NCBI GenBank assembly: GCA_030622805.1
Contig: JAUXFR010000053.1
Coordinates: 1-7,932 of the forward strand
Direction: 5' to 3'
Origin: Anaerolineae bacterium
GTDB taxonomy: Bacteria; Chloroflexota; Anaerolineae; Anaerolineales; UBA4823
DNA length: 7,932 bases
This document shows positions 1 through 4,660 of this stretch, piece by piece (within the stretch, counting starts at the first letter, position 1; each line of letters starts with the position of its first letter). Position numbers and translations under genes: made by a program. The notes beneath the pieces were generated by a model. That model saw only the letters and a list, made by a program, of their open reading frames with translations. It was not told where the DNA came from and made no database searches.

Positions 1-1
1 A

Positions 2-2140
2 CCCCTGATCCTGACGGGCGTCTTGCTGCTCACCTTCTCACAGATTACAACAGCCACATCCCGAGACCCGGTCAGTGTCCAATCCGCCTTACATGAGCAT
101 ATTGTAGCCAGCTCTTCCGCCACCACCACCGTAAATTTGTACCTGCCGTTAATCTACGACCCACTACCGTTTGATGTGGAACTGTTGGACGCCTGGACTT
201 CGGATTCCAGTGGGGATGACCTGCTTGGCTTTCACCCGGATGAGAACATGCGGTATTGGGCGAGCGGGATCAATCACAAAACAGATCCAGTGACATTTAC
301 CCTGCAGTGGACGCAGAATGATCTCTGCAGCAGTGGTGAGAGCGATATCCGACAGATTTACAGCGAAACGATCAGCATGGAGCCAGGTGATTGGGAGCAT
401 TTTTTTCCATCAAAGTCGCCCGATTGCAGCGGAGTTTTCAGCCCTATTGTGAAGCTCACCGATAACGGCATCAACCAGACCCATCTAACCGAATTCGCGG
501 TCAACGAATACAGCATGGTATTTGTCAGCAATGAGCAGGGCTTTGATAAGTGTGGGTTGCCTGATGTGTGGAAGATGAGCAACTGGTGGCAGAACAGCCC
601 TTATGAGGTCTTTAACCTCTATCTCGGAGGTGTTAACTTCGGCTGCAAGAGTAACCCGCTGGATGCCGTGTGGGTGCGTAATGTCGCCGAGCAGGGCTGG
701 TCCTTTATCCAAACCTGGGTTGGACCCCAGGCGCCTTGCTACCGAGAAGATTTACCAGATTACCCGCGCATTCCCTGGGACAAAGACGAGGCTTACCAGG
801 AGGGACAGCAGGAAGCGCAGGCAGCTGTTGATGCATCCTATGAACTGGGTTTTTTCACAGACAGGATTATCTACTACGATATAGAATCTTACGGACAGGA
901 TTTATCTTCCTGCCATAAGGCAGTGGTTTCATTTCTGAGCGGGTGGTCTAAGCGGCTTCACGAACTCGGGTTCAAGTCTGGTGCTTACGGTGCGAGCTGT
1001 ACTTCTTTCATGTCTGAGTGGACGAAAGTTGATCCGTCGCTCGATGATGTATGGATTGCAAACTGGTACACGAACTACTACGATCCCAACGCCTCCGTCT
1101 GGAACGCATACTGCCTGTCCAACAGTTTATGGGACGATCACCAGCGCCTCAGGCAGTACGCTGGGGGTCACAGCGAGACCTGGGGGGATGTGTCGATCAC
1201 CATCGACAGCAATGTGCTGGATGGTGAGATAACCGGATTGGATGTGTCTCAGAAAGCGGAGGGGATTGGGGGTAGGGGCGAAAGGGATAAGGGTATAGGT
1301 GATAGGGGGACAGTGCTGCATATTTACGGCGTTCCCATAAATAATCTGGGTTTGTTCGATATAGATCGGGGATGGGTGTTATCCGAGGGAAAAGTGTTAA
1401 TTAATGATAATGGTGGTGAACACTGGCAGGATATCACGCCAACGGGTGCTTATATCATAAGTGCAGCTTTCTCTGGTCGGGATACCGGCTGGTTGGTTGG
1501 GCGCAGGCCTGGTAGCGGCGAACTAGCGGTATACAGAACGCAGGACGGAGGCTCTACCTGGGGACTCAGTTTCCTGCCGTTGAATCTGGAGGAGATTGCT
1601 TCTATTGAGAAGGCACATATCGACCCGCTCGATGAAGATACCGCATGGGTGTCTCTAAAAACGCTGTCGGGCAGCAGTTTCAGCCTGGGCAGGTTGTTCT
1701 ATACGAGTGATGCTGGAAACACCTGGCATGAACGAACCATCCCGCTGGGTGAAGCGGTGGAATTCCAGGATGAACTGCACGGCTGGGTCGCTGGTGGTCC
1801 ATCCAAGGATAAGCTGTACAGCACCCGGGATGGCGGTCGCACCTGGCAGCTTGAGGAGTCAGATGCACATTTTCCCGCGCACGCGGATACCACATCGTTC
1901 TCCAGTCAAATTACGCCTGCTGGTTCTTCCTTGCCATTCGCCGCTTCTCAATTTGTTTTACCAAAAGGCGTTGTCATGCTGGACTTCGTCGACACTATCC
2001 ACGGTTGGGCAGCGGTCCAGACCGGTGCATGCCAGGGGGATAAAGGTAGACCGGGCAGTCAGCTTATCTGCGAACAGCACTGGCGTCTGCTGGCGACAGA
2101 TGACGGTGGTCGCACCTGGCGGGAGATAAAAATCCATTAA
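2..2140 (+). CDS. Secreted DUF1906 (Rv2525c-like, glycoside-hydrolase-like) domain protein with C-terminal Asp-box repeats, 5' partial
   Basis: The frame is open to the left edge and the first residues are hydrophobic (PLILTGVLLLTF), so this is probably the tail of a signal peptide whose start lies outside the window. The TTG at 23 is unlikely to be the true start. Numbering from that TTG, residues about 173-400 match the DUF1906/Rv2525c-like fold: GFDKCGLPD opens it, then NLYLGG, an acidic YYDIES strand (D286, E288) where GH25-like enzymes place catalytic acids, and DVWIANW. After a Gly/Arg/Asp linker (412-430) come five Asp boxes: NDNGGEHW, TQDGGSTW, TSDAGNTW, TRDGGRTW and TDDGGRTW. Several are preceded by GW-V/L/A strands, as in YCF48/BNR propellers. 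A YLPLI motif lies near residue 40. The protein is probably extracellular. Cell-wall or glycan binding or cleavage is inferred; no activity is certain for this family. The gene is convergent with the ABC-F gene. Confidence 0.85.
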   Translation, partial: PLILTGVLLLTFSQITTATSRDPVSVQSALHEHIVASSSATTTVNLYLPLIYDPLPFDVELLDAWTSDSSGDDLLGFHPDENMRYWASGINHKTDPVTFTLQWTQNDLCSSGESDIRQIYSETISMEPGDWEHFFPSKSPDCSGVFSPIVKLTDNGINQTHLTEFAVNEYSMVFVSNEQGFDKCGLPDVWKMSNWWQNSPYEVFNLYLGGVNFGCKSNPLDAVWVRNVAEQGWSFIQTWVGPQAPCYREDLPDYPRIPWDKDEAYQEGQQEAQAAVDASYELGFFTDRIIYYDIESYGQDLSSCHKAVVSFLSGWSKRLHELGFKSGAYGASCTSFMSEWTKVDPSLDDVWIANWYTNYYDPNASVWNAYCLSNSLWDDHQRLRQYAGGHSETWGDVSITIDSNVLDGEITGLDVSQKAEGIGGRGERDKGIGDRGTVLHIYGVPINNLGLFDIDRGWVLSEGKVLINDNGGEHWQDITPTGAYIISAAFSGRDTGWLVGRRPGSGELAVYRTQDGGSTWGLSFLPLNLEEIASIEKAHIDPLDEDTAWVSLKTLSGSSFSLGRLFYTSDAGNTWHERTIPLGEAVEFQDELHGWVAGGPSKDKLYSTRDGGRTWQLEESDAHFPAHADTTSFSSQITPAGSSLPFAASQFVLPKGVVMLDFVDTIHGWAAVQTGACQGDKGRPGSQLICEQHWRLLATDDGGRTWREIKIH
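1261..1309 (+). repeat. G-run low-complexity tract at a domain boundary, predicted G-quadruplex
   Basis: Six runs of three or more G occur on the coding strand: GGGG at 1261, GGGGG at 1268, GGGG at 1275, GGG at 1284, GGG at 1291 and GGGGG at 1305. The first four are spaced by 3, 2 and 5 nt, which satisfies the usual G3+N1-7 quadruplex rule. The tract is translated in frame into the Gly/Arg/Asp-rich linker between the glycoside-hydrolase-like domain and the Asp-box repeats. Its composition is clearly unlike the flanking coding sequence, which suggests an inserted or expanded simple repeat. Any G-quadruplex in the mRNA or DNA is a prediction only. Confidence 0.6.
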
Positions 2141-2145
2141 CAGGA

Positions 2146-2183
2146 AAGTGCCACGCTCCTCGGAAGTGTGTGGCCCTTCTTTA
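2146..2183. terminator. Weak, possibly bidirectional terminator between convergent genes
   Basis: GCCACGC (2150-2156) pairs with GTGTGGC (2168-2174) with one G-U wobble. After a T/C mismatch the stem is extended by AAG (2146-2148) with CTT (2176-2178). On the + strand it runs into a short T-rich stretch (TTCTTT), and it sits in the 47-nt gap between the stop codons of the two convergent genes. The T tract is interrupted, and on the - strand it is poor, so function for the ABC-F transcript is doubtful. Confidence 0.45.
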
Positions 2184-2187
2184 ATGC

Positions 2188-3846
2188 TCACACCACTAAG
2201 ACTTCCCGCCTTAATCCCTTCCCCTCAACCGCCCACAAATCCGTGGCAAATCTCCTGATGAAATAGCGATCATGCACCACCGCCAGCACGGTGCCCTCAA
2301 ACTTCGTCAGAGACTGTTCAAACCTCTCGCGTGATGGGATATCCAGATGGTTGATCGGTTCGTCCAGCAGCAGCAGGTTGTTGCCCTCCGCCACCAGCAT
2401 CGCCAGCCGCAGCCGGGCTCGCTCGCCGTAGCTGAGCTGACCCACCGGGCGCAGGGCATCGTCACCGCTGAACAGGAAGTAATGTAGAAATGAGCGTACC
2501 TCGGTCTCGTTGAGCGGAACCAGCCGGCGCACTGATTCTAGAGCGGTCAGTTCCGGATCGAGCAGTTCCTGCTCCTGGGTCATATAACCGAGCTTAACGC
2601 TTGCCCCCAACCGTACGCTACCTGCCAGAGGGGGAAGTTGACCGGCGATCGTTCGCAATAGTGTGGTCTTACCGCACCCGTTCGGACCGCTGAGTGCAAT
2701 GCGCTGTTTCGACTGCACTCGAATGTTTAGACCTTCCAGCAGGGGTTGTTGGATGGCATAACCCACAGATAGGTCCTGCAGCGTGAATGCATCCTGACCC
2801 AGTTGATGCCCCGAATATCCCTCTCCCGGCGTGTTACCGAATGCGAGCTTCATCTGCCAGCTCTGCCTGGGTTTCTCAAATCTTTCGTCGGACGCTAAAT
2901 ATCGATCTAGCTTTTTCTCCCGCGACTTGGCCTTCCTGGCCACTTTTTTAGCATAGCGCCGTACAATCGGTTCGCGTGAAGTTGTTGTCTGCTCCACCCA
3001 GGCAGCCTGCTGCTTGGTTCGCTGGATGTCCTGCCGCATACGCCGGATCTCGTACACTTGATCCTTATAAGAAGCCATCTGCCGCTCACGTTCCGCCAGG
3101 TATTGATCCAGGTAATCACTATAATTTCCTGTGTACGCGCGTATTTTGTGAGTTTGCAGGCTCATATCCAGTATGCGGGTCACTGTGCGATCCAGAAATG
3201 TGCGGTCGTGGGAGACGACCATCGCTGCACCAGGATAATCCGCCAGCCAGCGTTCCAACCACTCCAGCATGGCGATATCCAGGTGGTTGGTCGGTTCGTC
3301 AAGCAGCAGCAGTTGTGGTTTTCCTATCAAAACCATCGCCAACGACAGGCGTGTTTTTTGTCCCCCGCTTAATTTTTCCACTGGCAGGTTCTCATCGATT
3401 CCGTCCAAACCAAGGGCATTCTGTACTGCAGCATTCGCCCCATACAATCCCTGGTCCAGATCACGTAAACGCTGGAGTGCCAAGTCGTAGGCTGCCTGCA
3501 GGTCTTTCCGTGCCGGGTCAAGAGCCAGGGCATCTGCCAGGCGCGCCACTGAGGCTTCAATTTCTTGCGGGTCACCCTGTGTGGAGCACAACACCTGTCC
3601 AAGGCTAAGCCTTGGGTCGACCGCCAGACCCTGCGGCAGGTAGCCAACTCGCAGGTGGCTGGGTGTCAATGCCACGTGACCCCGGTCGGACGATTCTTTC
3701 CCAGCCAGGATGCGCAGCAGAGTAGTTTTCCCGCAGCCGTTAGGACCAATCAGCCCGACACGTTGGCCTCGATTGATATTGAAAGAAACATCTTCCAGTA
3801 TGGTGTTCAGGTTGTAGGATTTATAGATGTGGTGAGCGGTTAGCAC
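2188..3846 (-). CDS. ABC-F family ATPase (ribosome-acting, possible antibiotic-resistance type)
   Basis: This is a soluble protein of 552 aa with two nucleotide-binding domains and no membrane segment, as is typical of ABC-F translation factors, which bind the ribosomal E site. NBD1 has Walker A GPNGCGKTT (34-42), signature LSGGQ (159-163), LLLLDEPTNHLD with catalytic E184, and VVSHDR. A charged helical linker (about 240-340), rich in Arg, Lys and Gln, is in the P-site-tRNA-interacting-motif position. NBD2 has GPNGCGKTT (387-395), a variant signature LSYGE (471-475), LLLLDEPINHLD with E496 (Thr to Ile in the ABC-F hallmark), and VVHDR. The start is chosen at GTG 3846 because AGGAG (3859-3855) lies 8 nt upstream and the N-terminus becomes MLTAHHIYKSY, usual for the family. 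The longer GTG start at 3855 would overlap that Shine-Dalgarno. A terminator-containing leader precedes the gene. Resistance function is inferred; a housekeeping role such as ribosome rescue is possible. Confidence 0.93.
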   Translation of the reverse strand: MLTAHHIYKSYNLNTILEDVSFNINRGQRVGLIGPNGCGKTTLLRILAGKESSDRGHVALTPSHLRVGYLPQGLAVDPRLSLGQVLCSTQGDPQEIEASVARLADALALDPARKDLQAAYDLALQRLRDLDQGLYGANAAVQNALGLDGIDENLPVEKLSGGQKTRLSLAMVLIGKPQLLLLDEPTNHLDIAMLEWLERWLADYPGAAMVVSHDRTFLDRTVTRILDMSLQTHKIRAYTGNYSDYLDQYLAERERQMASYKDQVYEIRRMRQDIQRTKQQAAWVEQTTTSREPIVRRYAKKVARKAKSREKKLDRYLASDERFEKPRQSWQMKLAFGNTPGEGYSGHQLGQDAFTLQDLSVGYAIQQPLLEGLNIRVQSKQRIALSGPNGCGKTTLLRTIAGQLPPLAGSVRLGASVKLGYMTQEQELLDPELTALESVRRLVPLNETEVRSFLHYFLFSGDDALRPVGQLSYGERARLRLAMLVAEGNNLLLLDEPINHLDIPSRERFEQSLTKFEGTVLAVVHDRYFIRRFATDLWAVEGKGLRREVLVV

Positions 3847-3854
3847 GATGATCA

Positions 3855-3859
3855 CTCCT
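3855..3859 (-). promoter_or_regulatory. Ribosome-binding site of the ABC-F gene
   Basis: AGGAG lies 8 nt before GTG 3846. It rules against the longer GTG start at 3855, whose first base is part of this site, and so decides the start codon. Confidence 0.75.
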
Positions 3860-3862
3860 AAT

Positions 3863-3910
3863 AAAGAAAAACCGAGGGCAAGTGTCCCGATACTAATGGT
3901 GAGCCCCCGG
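3863..3910 (-). terminator. Intrinsic terminator inside the ABC-F leader (attenuator arms 3:4)
   Basis: On the - strand, CCGGGGGC (3910-3903) pairs with GCCCTCGG (3879-3872) in an 8-bp stem with a single G-U wobble, followed immediately by TTTTTCTTT (3871-3863). The loop is 23 nt. The position is decisive: it ends only 4 nt before the ABC-F Shine-Dalgarno, so a formed hairpin would end transcription before the gene. The neighbouring gene is divergent, so there is no upstream gene on this strand for which it would be an ordinary 3' end. This is the hallmark of transcription attenuation. Confidence 0.8.
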
Positions 3911-3942
3911 CTGGGACACAGATTCAGCGGGTGTATTGCCCG
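3903..3942 (-). promoter_or_regulatory. Competing anti-terminator and anti-anti-terminator arms of the ABC-F leader
   Basis: CCCGCTG (3931-3925) can pair with CAGC-C-GGG (3913-3906, one bulged C), which takes up the 5' arm of the terminator and would permit readthrough. The same CCCG (3931-3928) can instead pair with upstream CGGG (3942-3939, 7-nt loop), freeing the terminator. This gives the classic 1:2 plus 3:4 versus 2:3 arrangement. A second competitor is a perfect 7-bp helix of GTGTCCC (3919-3913) with GGGACAC (3888-3882), which interleaves with the terminator stem and excludes it in simple secondary structure. The helix 1:2 is only 4 bp, so energies need calculation. Confidence 0.5.
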
Positions 3943-3959
3943 GTAAAACGGAGGATTTC

Positions 3960-3977
3960 TTATAAGTGATCGATCAT
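3960..3977 (-). CDS. Putative regulatory leader peptide MIDHL
   Basis: The five-codon ORF ATG ATC GAT CAC TTA TAA is preceded by GAGGTG (3989-3984), a strong Shine-Dalgarno with 6-nt spacing. It lies about 20 nt inside the transcript predicted from the extended -10 element and 17 nt before the first leader helix. The frame is open upstream to ATG 4007 (15 codons, MKPSQ...), but that ATG overlaps the predicted -10 box and would not be transcribed from it. A GTG at 3986 would give an 8-residue version, but it overlaps the Shine-Dalgarno. By analogy with leaders of antibiotic-induced ABC-F genes, ribosome stalling or slowing here may select the antiterminated structure. The peptide is not recognised from any known leader. 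Confidence 0.45.
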   Translation of the reverse strand: MIDHL

Positions 3978-4005
3978 CGTGAGCACCTCGTACTGTGAGG
4001 GCTTC

Positions 4006-4016
4006 ATTTTAGCATA
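4006..4016 (-). promoter_or_regulatory. Extended -10 promoter for the ABC-F leader
   Basis: On the - strand, TATGCTAAAAT matches the extended -10 consensus TRTGnTATAAT, with the hexamer TAAAAT (5 of 6). No good -35 hexamer lies 16-18 bp upstream, which an extended -10 can tolerate. The expected transcript start is near 3999-3996, giving an untranslated leader of about 150 nt before the ABC-F start codon. Confidence 0.5.
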
Positions 4017-4092
4017 ACTTCTAGGAATGTGCAGCGGGGAGATAGAAGTCTTCAAACATTGTTATCGTTTGTTTAAATTCCTTTTTTATGTA

Positions 4093-4121
4093 TTGACAAA
4101 ATCGTCCGTTGAAATAACAAT
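4093..4121 (+). promoter_or_regulatory. Sigma-70-type promoter of the lipoprotein gene
   Basis: A perfect -35 TTGACA (4093-4098) is followed after 17 bp by AACAAT (4116-4121, 4 of 6 to TATAAT). The predicted start is about 20 nt before the lipoprotein start codon. It is divergent from the ABC-F promoter, with about 77 bp between the two -10 elements and -35 box region. Confidence 0.55.
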
Positions 4122-4150
4122 TAAACACTACGAAATTTATGGAGGTTCTC

Positions 4151-4579
4151 ATGAAGAGACTGGCAGTATTATCTACTCTGTTATTCCTGGTTTTAATAGC
4201 CGCGGCATGTACCCCATCGGGCACTCCATTCCCTGTTGAGTATGTGCCTGCCGATCCCGGTAATCCCGCTTCTGTTGTCAATGCCTTCTTCACTGCACGC
4301 TCGGCCTTCAATCTTGATGCAGCCATGCAGTACGTCAATGACAGCACTGTAATTGTAAATCCAAGAGGAACGCATACCGGCGTTGATCAGATCCGTGAGA
4401 TGGTGCAGTCCATGATGGACGATAACTTTCAGTTTGAAATCACCAGTTCCCAAACGAATGGTGATCAGGTGACTTTCAAAATGCAGGCGTACCAGAATGG
4501 TCAAGCTGTGGAAATGGTCAATGGTCAGGCTGTCGTACAGGGTGGGGTTATTGCTTCCATGACACTGGAAGTCGAATGA
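4151..4579 (+). CDS. Small lipoprotein with SnoaL/NTF2-like domain
   Basis: The protein has 142 aa. The start is ATG 4151, because GGAGG (4141-4145) lies 5 nt upstream and the N-terminus becomes a clean lipoprotein signal: MKRLAV, a hydrophobic core, then IAAAC with the lipidated Cys at residue 20. An ATG at 4139 in the same frame overlaps the Shine-Dalgarno region and is rejected. Residues about 39-142 look like the SnoaL/NTF2 cone fold: an early helix (SVVNAFFTARSAFNLDAAMQ), a turn with NPRGTHTG, then helix IREMVQSMM and alternating strands to the end. A short repeat, NGQAV (116-120 and 124-128), lies in the late strands. Such domains bind small ligands or act as minor enzymes; no catalytic residue can be assigned here. 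It is a single-gene unit with its own promoter and terminator, probably anchored on the outer face of the membrane. Confidence 0.85.
   Translation: MKRLAVLSTLLFLVLIAAACTPSGTPFPVEYVPADPGNPASVVNAFFTARSAFNLDAAMQYVNDSTVIVNPRGTHTGVDQIREMVQSMMDDNFQFEITSSQTNGDQVTFKMQAYQNGQAVEMVNGQAVVQGGVIASMTLEVE
4496..4543 (+). repeat. 24-bp imperfect tandem duplication inside the lipoprotein gene
   Basis: AATGGTCAAGCTGT (4496-4509) recurs as AATGGTCAGGCTGT (4520-4533), 13 of 14 identical and offset by exactly 24 nt, giving NGQAVEMV then NGQAVVQG. The second halves of the units have diverged. An in-frame eight-codon duplication is the simple reading. Confidence 0.5.
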
Positions 4580-4613
4580 TCGACCGAATTTACTAACAAA
4601 AGTCCCAAACTGA

Positions 4614-4651
4614 GTGCGTGGCAATTCACAATGCCACGCACATTTCTTATT
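4614..4651 (+). terminator. Strong intrinsic terminator of the lipoprotein gene
   Basis: A perfect 10-bp stem, GTGCGTGGCA (4614-4623) with TGCCACGCAC (4632-4641), has an 8-nt loop and is followed by ATTTCTTATT. It lies 35 nt after the lipoprotein stop codon and before the exporter genes, so it should separate the two transcription units. Confidence 0.8.
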
Positions 4652-4653
4652 CG
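4625..4653 (+). promoter_or_regulatory. Weak candidate promoter for a leaderless exporter transcript
   Basis: TTCACA (4625-4630, 5 of 6 to the -35 consensus) lies in the loop of the preceding terminator. A 17-bp spacer leads to TATTCG (4648-4653, 3 of 6). Initiation about 7 nt on would fall at or next to ATG 4661, giving a leaderless mRNA, consistent with the absence of any Shine-Dalgarno there. The -10 match is poor, so this is tentative. Confidence 0.22.
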
Positions 4654-4660
4654 TATATCG

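Larger units (their letters stand above)
3844..3981 (-). promoter_or_regulatory. Long-range complementarity between leader-ORF start and ABC-F start codon
   Basis: On the - strand, CACGATGATC (3981-3972), which contains the leader ATG, is the perfect reverse complement of GATCATCGTG (3853-3844), which contains the ABC-F GTG start at 3846-3844. If a 4-nt bulge is allowed in the leader, pairing extends to 12 bp (GTGATCATCGTG, 3855-3844) and reaches the end of the AGGAG site. In the RNA this could hide the ABC-F start codon until a ribosome occupies the leader ORF. The match is seen directly; the sequestration is inferred. Confidence 0.45.

Noticed and set aside
2976..3608. 210-codon open frame on the + strand
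   Set aside because: It is antisense to the ABC-F NBD1 and linker. The product is Pro/Arg-rich and matches no family, while the opposite strand has all ABC motifs.
3846..3855. ABC-F start at GTG 3855
   Set aside because: The AGGAG site overlaps this codon, leaving no spacing. GTG 3846 has 8-nt spacing and gives the family-typical N-terminus.
3960..4007. 15-codon version of the leader ORF (MKPSQYEVLTMIDHL)
   Set aside because: Its ATG overlaps the predicted -10 box and has no Shine-Dalgarno, so it would be untranscribed from that promoter. It would become possible if transcription starts further upstream, so it is not fully excluded.
4021..4059. 12-codon - strand ORF MFEDFYLPAAHS in the divergent region
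   Set aside because: It lies upstream of the chosen promoter and has no Shine-Dalgarno. It would matter only if a more distant promoter drives the ABC-F leader.
4631..4660. Upstream ATG 4631 for the first exporter subunit
   Set aside because: The codon is inside the terminator hairpin, and the added residues (MPRTFLIRIS) have no support as part of the protein.
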